DNA of 64,000 bases. Source: an uncultured Prolixibacteraceae bacterium. Lineage in GTDB: Bacteria > Bacteroidota > Bacteroidia > Bacteroidales > Prolixibacteraceae. Positions 27,105 to 34,702 of the stretch are shown piece by piece. The translations under genes were made by a program, and so were the position numbers. The notes beneath the pieces are model-generated. The model was not told where the DNA came from. It made no database searches and worked only from the letters and a program-made list of their open reading frames with translations. Location of the stretch: positions 1-64,000 of the forward strand of contig CALGIG010000063.1 in the NCBI GenBank assembly GCA_937915865.1, in the 5' to 3' direction. How positions within the stretch are numbered: the stretch's first letter is position 1; each line of letters begins with the position of its first letter.

Positions 27105-27845
27105 TTATATCCTTTCTTTAATTGTAGCCCAGTTGTGTGTAGTAAAAAAGCTTTCAGGGATGAAAGCAGCCATTTTTTTCAAAAATTGGTAAGGTAATGC
27201 AAACGACAGTAAATCGGCTGGCATTCGTGTACGGGCAGCAATGTCGAAATTACCAATAATGGCACGTTCTTCATTGTTCATCGCCATTTTCAAAGGGTAA
27301 GTTATTGTGGCCATGCACGATGAGGCAAACGGAGCAATAATCCGGTCAAATTTTTCAGGAGCGTCATAATGCATCAGGAAACTCAATGCGCTTAATTGGT
27401 CGGCATTTACAAAAAACAATACCGATTCTGGTTTTTCTGATTCATTAAAATCTTCCAATGGTTTAATAACTATGTATTTTTTATCGGGTTTCACGGGGTT
27501 GATGTTGTTTATAAGCGATTTGGCCAATTCCGGATTTTGGATAAATTTCTCACATGGCCGGAAGAAATCGTCTTTATTCGAGAGAAAATACTCAATTCCG
27601 TCGAAAATATGATCCTGAAAGCCAAGGTAAAATGCCGAGCATGGCCAGCCCGTCGATTCTTCGCTAACCACAAAAGCCACACCAGTTGAGGCTTTTAATA
27701 TCATTGGGACAATGCACCCGTTTCCTTTTTTCTTGATTTCAAGGGCATTTTCAGGTTTATTATCACTGAAACAAACTCCGCAAGGTTTATACTTCTCTAG
27801 TTTCAGGTTTTCTGTTAGTACTCTGGCAATTTCTGAAGGTTTCAT
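27105..27845 (-). CDS. DUF169-family protein
   Basis: 246 residues matching DUF169: YKPCGVCFSDNKPE at the start, a Cys-containing NGCIVPMILKASTG, GWPCSAFYLGF, and FASSCMATITYPLKMA. Members are about 230-250 residues, cytosolic, of unknown function and often carry conserved cysteines that may bind a metal cofactor. No signal peptide. It stands alone between the repeat protein and a divergent hydrolase. Confidence 0.8.
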   Translation of the reverse strand: MKPSEIARVLTENLKLEKYKPCGVCFSDNKPENALEIKKKGNGCIVPMILKASTGVAFVVSEESTGWPCSAFYLGFQDHIFDGIEYFLSNKDDFFRPCEKFIQNPELAKSLINNINPVKPDKKYIVIKPLEDFNESEKPESVLFFVNADQLSALSFLMHYDAPEKFDRIIAPFASSCMATITYPLKMAMNNEERAIIGNFDIAARTRMPADLLSFALPYQFLKKMAAFIPESFFTTHNWATIKERI

Positions 27846-28055
27846 TCGTATTTATTTTAGCATTACTATTAAAGTTTGGTACGTACTCATGAATAGCCAT
27901 TTATTTGCTGTTCAGATTTCCCTTCGGCCAATTCAATTTTGGTTTGTCTCGCCTTGGTCGAGATGGCTATTTCATTCGTATAAATTTTTGTTTTAGATGT
28001 TGATAAAGTAATACAATTCGGTCATATTTTTCAATAGAAACTGGTCATAGTTCTG

Positions 28056-28063
28056 TAATTTTG
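28056..28063 (+). promoter_or_regulatory. Bacteroidetes -7 box candidate
   Basis: TAATTTTG fits TAnnTTTG and lies 24 bases before the ATG at 28088. This argues against the earlier in-frame ATG at 28061, which falls inside the box. Confidence 0.5.
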
Positions 28064-28087
28064 TATGAAACAGTTAACTTCAGTGAT

Positions 28088-28621
28088 ATGAAAGCCCTAT
28101 TGATTATCGATATGCAAAAAGTATCGTTTACACCAAAGACTCCGCGTTTTGATGCCGAAAATGTAATTGCGCGAATTAACAACCTTTCAGAGCTTTTCAG
28201 GACTAAAGGATTACCTGTTATTTTTATTCAACATAACGGACGCAGGCAAAATTACTGTACTCCAGGGAGCAAAGAATGGGAAATTCTTGATGAATTAGAC
28301 CGGAAACCAAACGATGTTGTAATCTCAAAACAGGCTAATGATTCGTTTTACCAGACTCAGTTGCACCATTTTTTACAAATGAACCGCATCGACGAATTGG
28401 TCATTACCGGTTGTGCTACTGATTTTTGTGTTGATGCAACTATAAAATCGGCGCTTGTAAACGATTATAACCTCACCATTATTTCAGATGCCCATACTAC
28501 TGCTGATCGCCCATATCTTCAGGCCTCAAAAGTTATTGATTACTTCAATTGGATTTGGGCCGATTTGATTCCAACCGAAGGTAAAATCAGGCTTGTTAAA
28601 AGCGATGAATTTAAGCTATAA
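28088..28621 (+). CDS. Isochorismatase-family cysteine hydrolase
   Basis: 177 residues. The catalytic triad of the family is visible: Asp8 (LLIIDMQ), Lys81 (VISKQANDSF) and Cys114 (TGCATDFCVDAT). Relatives hydrolyse amides or enol ethers (nicotinamide, isochorismate, ureidoacrylate); the substrate here is open. The start at 28088 is chosen because it gives the standard MKALLIID N-terminus and fits the upstream promoter box. Confidence 0.88.
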   Translation: MKALLIIDMQKVSFTPKTPRFDAENVIARINNLSELFRTKGLPVIFIQHNGRRQNYCTPGSKEWEILDELDRKPNDVVISKQANDSFYQTQLHHFLQMNRIDELVITGCATDFCVDATIKSALVNDYNLTIISDAHTTADRPYLQASKVIDYFNWIWADLIPTEGKIRLVKSDEFKL

Positions 28622-28624
28622 AAG

Positions 28625-28661
28625 CAAAGCAGGAAATATCCATCGGCACTTCCTGCGTTTG
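28625..28661. terminator. Bidirectional terminator between convergent genes
   Basis: CAAAGCAGGAA pairs with TTCCTGCGTTTG (11 pairs, one bulge) between the + hydrolase and the - acyltransferase; moderate T richness follows on +. Confidence 0.5.
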
Positions 28662-28680
28662 TTTCTGTTTCCTGAAAAGC

Positions 28681-29829
28681 TTATTTCTTACTCATCCCGA
28701 AAAGTAATCGGGAAAAATTAAATGGCTTAATTACAAGTACATAAATAACTGTAATAGTAAAAAGTGCGCTAACTGCAATAAACCCGAATTTGCTCCAGTT
28801 GCACCAATTCCATTGAACCACAATATAGCCAATAAGCAGCAAAACAGTTTGGTGCAAAATATAGAATGGCAATACTGCTTCGTTCAATGGTTGTCGGTAT
28901 TTCGATTCGCGGTTCAGATTTTTCATTCCTGTTCCCACAATAAAGATTAGCCAGCACCAGGTAACCAACACCCCTGCTGTTTCCTGAAACGCGTAGTAAC
29001 TATATACCTGGTTATTCTGAAATAGCTGTCCGAAAGTGGTTTCTTTCATGGCAAACGACGCAAAATACATTACTGTTAACACCATTCCAATTCCGAGTGC
29101 AATGAAGCGCGATTTCAGAAAAGATAGCTTTATACCTTCGTTATGCGTACATAAAAATCCGAGGAAAAAGAACAAGGCATATTTGGCAAAATCGGCCCAG
29201 CTGGTATAATAGGGAAAATGTTTCTTGAGTAAAATTCCGGCAATGGCAACTGGAATGAACAGTAAAATAGTACCTCCGGGAAAAGATATCGTTCTGGCTA
29301 TCGAATTCAGTATGGTTTCACCTTTTGTATCCAGGAATTTCATCAGATGATAAAGCAGGATGGAGATGATAAACAGATGTCCAAGAAACCACAAATGGTA
29401 AGAGATAATTCCAATCCAACTTGTGTCGAATCCAATGTGATAGTTAAAAATTCCCCCTGAAAAGTAGGTTTGCAGAAAATTAAAATATCCCCCTGAAAAC
29501 TTGTTATTCGAAAGGGCTTCAACATATTTTTGCGGCGGTATCAGTAATAAAACGCCCATCAGGTAAGGTACCAACAGACGAAGTGTTTTGCTTTTCAGGA
29601 ACGATAAAAATGGTTTACGGACACTGAAAACGCCTGATGCACCCGAAAGAAAGAAAAACAAGGGCATGATCCAAAGGTTTACAAACCCAAGGAACATTAG
29701 AACCGATTCGGATTGCTGTGGATTCTTGACATGCCAATACATGGTATCGAAAAAGTGTGAAGTGTGGAAAAAGAAAACGGTTAAAATCGCGAGGATGCGT
29801 AACCAGTCGATGTAATAAATTCGTTGCAT
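28681..29829 (-). CDS. Membrane acyltransferase, acyltransferase_3 family (MdoC/OafA-like)
   Basis: 382 residues from the ATG at 29829, with about ten membrane helices. The family signature is present: RIYYIDWLRILAILTVFFFHTSHFF (Arg/His in helix 1) and MPLFFFLSGASGVFSVRK. Such enzymes transfer acyl or succinyl groups to sugars of glycans in the inner membrane. The open frame continues 40 codons upstream, but those bases encode an odd Cys/His-rich peptide and hold 21-base-spaced direct repeats that look regulatory, so the later start is preferred. The neighbour upstream is an AraC-type regulator on the same strand. Confidence 0.82.
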   Translation of the reverse strand: MQRIYYIDWLRILAILTVFFFHTSHFFDTMYWHVKNPQQSESVLMFLGFVNLWIMPLFFFLSGASGVFSVRKPFLSFLKSKTLRLLVPYLMGVLLLIPPQKYVEALSNNKFSGGYFNFLQTYFSGGIFNYHIGFDTSWIGIISYHLWFLGHLFIISILLYHLMKFLDTKGETILNSIARTISFPGGTILLFIPVAIAGILLKKHFPYYTSWADFAKYALFFFLGFLCTHNEGIKLSFLKSRFIALGIGMVLTVMYFASFAMKETTFGQLFQNNQVYSYYAFQETAGVLVTWCWLIFIVGTGMKNLNRESKYRQPLNEAVLPFYILHQTVLLLIGYIVVQWNWCNWSKFGFIAVSALFTITVIYVLVIKPFNFSRLLFGMSKK

Positions 29830-29895
29830 GGCTTTGAGGATTAAATTGTTTGCTGCAAAGTTGAAGGAAGTTGTTTGGGTGCAAAGAATGTGTTT

Positions 29896-29942
29896 GCAAA
29901 CGGTGTGTTCGCGCTGGCAAAAGCGGTGTGCGCATTCGCAAA
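29896..29942 (-). promoter_or_regulatory. 21-base-spaced direct repeats upstream of acyltransferase
   Basis: Read on +, GCAAA recurs at 29896, 29917 and 29938, exactly 21 bases apart, the first two followed by CGGTGTG in nearly the same place. Direct repeats at 21 bases are typical of AraC-family binding sites, and an AraC-family gene is immediately upstream. Confidence 0.4.
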
Positions 29943-29952
29943 TAAGCATCAG

Positions 29953-31122
29953 TTAATCGATTGAAATACTGGTTGTTCTGAATTCTGACGGCGTTTGTCC
30001 TGTAAATTTTTTAAATGCTTTGTTGAATGCTGATTTGGAATTGTAGCCTACTTCTTCGGCAATTTGCTCAATAGTATATTGACTGGTTTTTGGATCGGTC
30101 ATCAGCCGTTTGGCTTCTTCAACGCGGTATTGGGCAATCCAATCGTAAAACGAAGCTTCCATTTTTTCGTTAATAACCTGCGAAACAAGATATGCGGGCT
30201 CTCCAATCAGTTTTGCAAGTTTCCCTATGGAAATCAGGCTGTCGGTAAACAGCTTTTTATCGCTCATGAGTGTCAATAACTTTTGCTGAATTTCCAGTTT
30301 CTTTTCTTCTTTTATGCCCGAAGTTGTTGCTTTTGGTAATTCTTCGCTGGTTTCGTCGGGTTTGGCGATGGGTTGATGCATTACCGCCGGGCGAAGCAGC
30401 TCGGTTAGCGAACTGCAATAAACGATTCCGGTGAGGAAGCTGGCAATAATATGATCGCCAAAGTCGCGCACATAAGTCATTTTCACCACCAACGTTACTA
30501 CAATTAAAACCGCAATGATGATGTTGAAAACAAACCACCAGTTTACTTCAAGTTTCGACACTTCTCTCTTCGGATTTTGGTAGAAATGCGCCAGTTTTTG
30601 GAACGACAAAACCAGGTAAATCACCATCTGGAAATACCAGAAAAACATTTGGAATCGCCTGATATTCCCTAGTTTGTGCAGCAATTCGTAGTGGCCGGTA
30701 GTTTTCCACTCAACTAAATGATGTACATAGTAATAAATTTCAAATTTATATTCATAAGGTGCCAGGTAAAACGGAATGAAAAACATTGTGTATACCATAA
30801 ACGGGATGAAATGGAATCCCCATTTTTTGAGTTTTACGTTAGGATCAATGTTTAAAATAAGGAGATAAATCAATGGGGGAATGGCAAACTGGAAAGGCTC
30901 GGAGAAATCGACCAACGGTATAACAAAATACATGTACCCGGTGCGGTTCAGAAAAATTTCAAGAATAATACCGGTTAGGAAAAAAAACAAAGCTGCCTTA
31001 AATTTCTCTCCCCTGCCTTTATGGAAAAGGCTGGTAATAAATAGCATAATACCTTGAGCAACGCCAAGTAAAATCACAAAATCAACAAAATTCAGATCGG
31101 TATTTCCTGGTTCCGGAATCAT
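29953..31122 (-). CDS. Membrane-anchored AraC-family transcriptional regulator
   Basis: 389 residues. About seven hydrophobic helices fill residues 10-245, followed by a cytosolic linker and a C-terminal AraC DNA-binding domain at about 290-385 (DWIAQYRVEEAKRLM, YTIEQIAEEVGYNSKSAFNKAFKKFTGQTPSEFR with the two helix-turn-helix units). The 7-TM sensor plus AraC layout is common in Bacteroidetes. It probably controls the acyltransferase gene 123 bases downstream, where 21-base-phased repeats are found. The ligand is unknown. Confidence 0.88.
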   Translation of the reverse strand: MIPEPGNTDLNFVDFVILLGVAQGIMLFITSLFHKGRGEKFKAALFFFLTGIILEIFLNRTGYMYFVIPLVDFSEPFQFAIPPLIYLLILNIDPNVKLKKWGFHFIPFMVYTMFFIPFYLAPYEYKFEIYYYVHHLVEWKTTGHYELLHKLGNIRRFQMFFWYFQMVIYLVLSFQKLAHFYQNPKREVSKLEVNWWFVFNIIIAVLIVVTLVVKMTYVRDFGDHIIASFLTGIVYCSSLTELLRPAVMHQPIAKPDETSEELPKATTSGIKEEKKLEIQQKLLTLMSDKKLFTDSLISIGKLAKLIGEPAYLVSQVINEKMEASFYDWIAQYRVEEAKRLMTDPKTSQYTIEQIAEEVGYNSKSAFNKAFKKFTGQTPSEFRTTSISID

Positions 31123-31193
31123 AGTTGAATAATCTGCTCGAAGTTTTTTTCAAATATAATCAATGCCGGAAAATTCTTGATTTTATCGTGCAA

Positions 31194-31814
31194 TTAGTTT
31201 ATCAGCGAAAGCACATCCAATGGAGTTTTAAGCTTAAAGTCAGCCTGAATTGTATCGGGAGTTTTGGTTCCCCAAAGTGCCAGTCCAAAAGCGATGCCTG
31301 CGGCCTGTGCGGCTTGCTGGTCGTAAACGGTATCGCCAATGTAAATTACTTGTTGAGCCGTGTATCCTGATATTTCGAGGAATTTAAGCAGAGGGTCGGG
31401 GAATGGTTTGTGTCGGGCTGTATCGCTGGCACTCACATAATGATCGAAATAGGGCATCAACCCAAAAGGGATAAAATCGTCGTTAAGCTCAATCTGGTTT
31501 TTCGAAGTGACCAGTCCGGTGCCAGCTTTCGATGTTTGCAGAAGTTTTAGTGTTTCCTCAATATGGGCGTAAATTTTCACACTTTGTTTATAATCAATCA
31601 TATATTCGTTCCATCTGCGGCTTGCCGGATATGTATTTGATATCCCAAATCTTTCGAGTGTTACTTCTCCCGGAATCCCCAAAATAAAATCGAGATCAGT
31701 CCACGATGGTTCTTGTCCAATTTCTTCCTGAAGTAATTTTTGGAGCGCTTTTTTTACCATGAACTCGGTGTCGATCAACGTGCCATCGACATCAAAAATA
31801 ATGCAATCGAACAT
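31194..31814 (-). CDS. HAD-superfamily phosphatase (phosphoglycolate phosphatase-like)
   Basis: 206 residues. Motif I IFDVDGTLIDTE with nucleophile Asp8 and Asp10, motif II GLVTSKN, Lys in ARHKPFPDPLL (motif III) and motif IV YIGDTVYDQQAAQAAG. The small helical cap between motifs I and II is typical of subclass IA (Gph, beta-phosphoglucomutase). A cytosolic phosphatase or mutase of a small phosphorylated metabolite; substrate not set by sequence. Confidence 0.88.
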   Translation of the reverse strand: MFDCIIFDVDGTLIDTEFMVKKALQKLLQEEIGQEPSWTDLDFILGIPGEVTLERFGISNTYPASRRWNEYMIDYKQSVKIYAHIEETLKLLQTSKAGTGLVTSKNQIELNDDFIPFGLMPYFDHYVSASDTARHKPFPDPLLKFLEISGYTAQQVIYIGDTVYDQQAAQAAGIAFGLALWGTKTPDTIQADFKLKTPLDVLSLIN

Positions 31815-31932
31815 TGTGATAGGTTTTTTATAGGATTTGCAAGGTTATGAACAATAAACGGGTAAAGCAAATGATAAATTGCAGTTCAGATGAAATTTCG
31901 TTTAAAAGCTGTAACTTGATACAAAAAATGTA

Positions 31933-32562
31933 ATGGATTTTGCTGAAGGACATATTTATCACGTTTACAATCGCGGAAACAATTCACAAACGGTATTCTT
32001 CACCCACGAAAACTACCTGTTTTTTCTTGATAAGCTGCGGAAGTTCATTTTGCCGCACGCCGATGTTCTGGCCTGGTGTCTGATGCCGAACCATTTTCAT
32101 TTGATGATTTCGGTGAAACAGGTTCAGGTTGAAATTGTTGAGCAGACAACTGCCGGAGGAGTTAGTGAGCAGGTGACTCGAAGTCACCTGCTCACTAAAA
32201 CAAGGTCGCTGAATGATTCGATATCAATTTTGCTTCGGTCTTATACAAGGGCGATTCAAAAGCAGGAACGTATGACCGGAAGCCTTTTCCAAAATCGAAC
32301 CAAAGCACTTTGTCTTACCGAGCCGCAAGGCGTTTCTCCGGCGTATTTCAATAGTCACTTTGGATCGATGGGAAACCTCGATTTGCCCGAGACCAATTAC
32401 CTGAATGTTTGCTTCGATTACATTCACCTGAACCCGGTTAGCGCCAAATTGGTTGCCGAACCCGATGATTGGGAATTCTCGTCGTACCGCGATTATTTTA
32501 GCGGACGAAAAGGCAAACTGATCAATCGGGAGTTAGCCAAAGAATTGGGGTTGATTGAATGA
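31933..32562 (+). CDS. REP-associated tyrosine transposase (RAYT, Y1 HUH family)
   Basis: 209 residues. HUH motif HFHLMI at residues 54-59 (MPNHFHLMIS), the N-terminal GHIYHVYNRGNNSQTVF typical of TnpA-REP proteins, and a likely catalytic Tyr104 in LRSYTRAIQKQ. The C-terminal YIHLNPVSAKLVAEPDDWEFSSYRDY is a family hallmark. RAYTs nick single-stranded DNA at REP palindromes. Remarkably, one copy of the palindrome (32162-32198) lies inside this reading frame and encodes about residues 77-89 between the HUH motif and the Tyr helix, keeping the frame open. A second copy begins seven bases after the stop codon. No inverted repeats of a full insertion sequence were seen, as expected for RAYTs. Confidence 0.9.
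   Translation: MDFAEGHIYHVYNRGNNSQTVFFTHENYLFFLDKLRKFILPHADVLAWCLMPNHFHLMISVKQVQVEIVEQTTAGGVSEQVTRSHLLTKTRSLNDSISILLRSYTRAIQKQERMTGSLFQNRTKALCLTEPQGVSPAYFNSHFGSMGNLDLPETNYLNVCFDYIHLNPVSAKLVAEPDDWEFSSYRDYFSGRKGKLINRELAKELGLIE
32162..32198. repeat. Dispersed palindrome, copy 2 (inside the RAYT gene)
   Basis: 37 bases; arms of 17 bases around the loop CGA (GTGACT-CGA-AGTCAC at the centre). Translated in frame within the transposase. Confidence 0.9.
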
Positions 32563-32568
32563 GTTGAG

Positions 32569-32607
32569 ATTAGTGAGCAGGTGACTCAAAGTCACCTGCT
32601 CACTAAT
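32569..32607. repeat. Dispersed palindrome, copy 3
   Basis: 39 bases; 18-base perfect arms around the loop CAA, seven bases after the transposase stop codon. Confidence 0.9.
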
Positions 32608-32668
32608 TAGCTCACATATCAAAATTCTCGCTAAATTTATTCCTCTGGAAAACATCAACTTTTAAGCA

Positions 32669-32752
32669 ATGAACGACCTGTATTTAATTGGCAATGGGTC
32701 TTGGTACGTGGATTGGGGGCTTACTACTCTTAATAAATTGCTTGGCAAATAA
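32669..32752 (+). CDS. Short ORF, possibly a gene remnant
   Basis: A 27-codon frame beginning MNDLYLIGNGSWYVDWG. It lies in the gap between the REP copy and the NTPase gene, is in the same direction, and could be a leader peptide or the 5' end of a deleted gene. There is no further support. Confidence 0.2.
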   Translation: MNDLYLIGNGSWYVDWGLTTLNKLLGK

Positions 32753-32809
32753 ATATACATCGAAAAGAAAACAATAAACTTAAATTAGCATACATCTAAT
32801 CTTTTCAAA

Positions 32810-34591
32810 ATGCAAACCCTTCATTTTTCAAAAGCTCAAACATCACAAACAATTTTAATAAATCAGGATCATCCCTATCTAGAATTGCTTTATGCTGATC
32901 TCGGTGATTTTGAAGTTGACAAGGATTATTCTAAATACGATTTTAGGATAATTACTAAGCGAAAGAATGGTGGATCAAGTGATTATTTGGTCAACCTTAA
33001 CTCATATGTTGGAGTAAATCAGCGTAGTAATATTTTGAATTTTAATCGCGCAGTGGTTAAAGAAGGGGATTTTGGGGTTACCGAAGTTGAATTCGCTATT
33101 GATAATCCAGAAGTTTTTGACAGCAATTTTAAACTAGTTGTCGAGACAGGAAATTACTTTGTTAAAATGGGAAATCCTTGGGGAGAGTTCGAAGAAGAAC
33201 TTGAGGAAAATGGCAACAACAGAATATTGTTTTCGGCTCCGTTTGGACAAGGAAAGACAACTTTTCTAAAAAAGTTCTTCGAAAAAAATCAAAATAAATA
33301 TGAAGTATTTCATCTCTTTCCAGTCAATTATGCAATTGCTAATAATGAAGATATTTTCAGCTATATAAAAGCAGAGATTTTCTACAAATTAATTTTGAAA
33401 GGAGTTTCATTTGATAAAGAAACTATACCACATAAAATTGCTTTTCCATTCTATCTTCAAAAGCATTTTGATAAGGCTTTACTCCCGTTAGTTCGATTAT
33501 TCCCTAAAGTTGGTGGTGATATTTATTCTATTGCGAACGATTTAATCAAGTTAAAGGAGAATTATTTGAAGGAATTTGAAGAAGTTAATCAGGATAACGA
33601 AAAGAAGGTTGAGTCTTTTCTCGACGAACTACATGGTAAGGAGGGATCATTATTCGAAGATAATTTCTATACGCAATTAATCAGAAAGCATATCGAGGAA
33701 CTTAAAACGAAGAAGAAATCTGTTTTAATAATAGATGACACAGATCGAATGGATCCAGATCATATTTTTCGCATTCTAAATGTTTTTGCAGCTCATTTTG
33801 ATTCTCCAGATTACATTGAAGGTGATTCTAATAAATTTGGGTTTGATAAAATTGTCATTGTATGTGATTATGAGAATCTACACAAAATATTTAGTCACAA
33901 ATATGGAGCAAGGACTGATTTTGCTGGCTACATAGATAAGTTTTTCAGCAAGTCTATTTTTAGATTTGATAATTCCAGTGCAATTAATGCAATTATTAAT
34001 TCTATGGTTCCTGACGAATTCAAAAATCGCTTGCCTAATTTTGAGTTTATAGTTTCTGACCTTATTAAAACTGGCAATATTTCATTGAGAGAAGTATTGA
34101 AGTTGAAAGAATCTCAGTTGGCAAGGATAGCTGATACAGTAATGAGGAATGGCTATTCCAACACAAGTCTGGCGCATTTATATCCAACAATCCATGTTTT
34201 ACAGCGAATTTTTAGTAGCCATATTCTGACGGAGAAATTAAAATCTTGTCAAAGCAATATAACTGAGAAGAACGGAGCTACATCGAAACTCAGTCGTTAT
34301 AATAGTAATTCAATTGACATGTTAATTCCCGTTATTAAATCAATTTACGGTTACTATTTGGAGCCAAGCAAAAGATACTCATTTAGTTTACTCAACAAGA
34401 AATTTGAGTTTGAATTTGAGAGTCGCATAAGCGACACAAATATCAGAGAAGCCTATAGGCAAGTAAATGCAAATGAATTCCAGAAGGTTGACCAATCAAA
34501 ACTGTTTGATGAAAAGGATTTTTATGAATTGTTACTTTTAGTAGTTAATAGCTATGATAAGTTTCAAATTGAAAACAAGATACTTGGCTAG
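32810..34591 (+). CDS. KAP-like P-loop NTPase, possible defence protein
   Basis: 593 residues. Walker A GQGKTT at 146-151 and Walker B VLIIDD at 305-310, followed by a TDRMD segment as in KAP/STAND-like ATPases, then IVIVCDYENLHKIFSHKYG (sensor region) and a C-terminal alpha-helical part. The first 130 residues are a beta-rich domain of unknown type. No membrane helices, unlike classical KAP proteins. The gene is A/T-rich compared with its neighbours and is bracketed by two copies of the REP palindrome (32569 and 34656). Lone ATPases of this type often belong to phage defence, but no partner nuclease or other effector gene is adjacent, so the role is inference. Confidence 0.7.
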   Translation: MQTLHFSKAQTSQTILINQDHPYLELLYADLGDFEVDKDYSKYDFRIITKRKNGGSSDYLVNLNSYVGVNQRSNILNFNRAVVKEGDFGVTEVEFAIDNPEVFDSNFKLVVETGNYFVKMGNPWGEFEEELEENGNNRILFSAPFGQGKTTFLKKFFEKNQNKYEVFHLFPVNYAIANNEDIFSYIKAEIFYKLILKGVSFDKETIPHKIAFPFYLQKHFDKALLPLVRLFPKVGGDIYSIANDLIKLKENYLKEFEEVNQDNEKKVESFLDELHGKEGSLFEDNFYTQLIRKHIEELKTKKKSVLIIDDTDRMDPDHIFRILNVFAAHFDSPDYIEGDSNKFGFDKIVIVCDYENLHKIFSHKYGARTDFAGYIDKFFSKSIFRFDNSSAINAIINSMVPDEFKNRLPNFEFIVSDLIKTGNISLREVLKLKESQLARIADTVMRNGYSNTSLAHLYPTIHVLQRIFSSHILTEKLKSCQSNITEKNGATSKLSRYNSNSIDMLIPVIKSIYGYYLEPSKRYSFSLLNKKFEFEFESRISDTNIREAYRQVNANEFQKVDQSKLFDEKDFYELLLLVVNSYDKFQIENKILG

Positions 34592-34610
34592 TTTTTACCT
34601 TTGCAATGCA

Positions 34611-34650
34611 AAAAACCGCTTTCCATTTCCCGGAAAGCGGCTTTTGTATT
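34611..34650. terminator. Bidirectional intrinsic terminator
   Basis: AAAAAA, a nine-pair stem CCGCTTTCC / GGAAAGCGG, then CTTTTGTATTTT. It serves the NTPase gene (+) and gnd (-), which converge here. Confidence 0.85.
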
Positions 34651-34655
34651 TTGCG

Positions 34656-34688
34656 AGTGAGCGGGTGACTCTAAGTCACCCGCTCACT
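34656..34688. repeat. Dispersed palindrome, copy 4 (covarying variant)
   Basis: 33 bases with 15-base arms and loop CTA. It reads GAGCGGGTGACT where other copies have GAGCAGGTGACT, and the opposite arm has the matching change (ACCCGC for ACCTGC), so the pairing is kept. Confidence 0.85.
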
Positions 34689-34702
34689 AAAAGAGCTTCA
34701 AA

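Noticed and set aside
29881..29942. Short spaced repeats as a possible CRISPR
   Set aside because: Repeats are five to eight bases with no spacer/repeat regularity of CRISPR; regulatory sites fit better.
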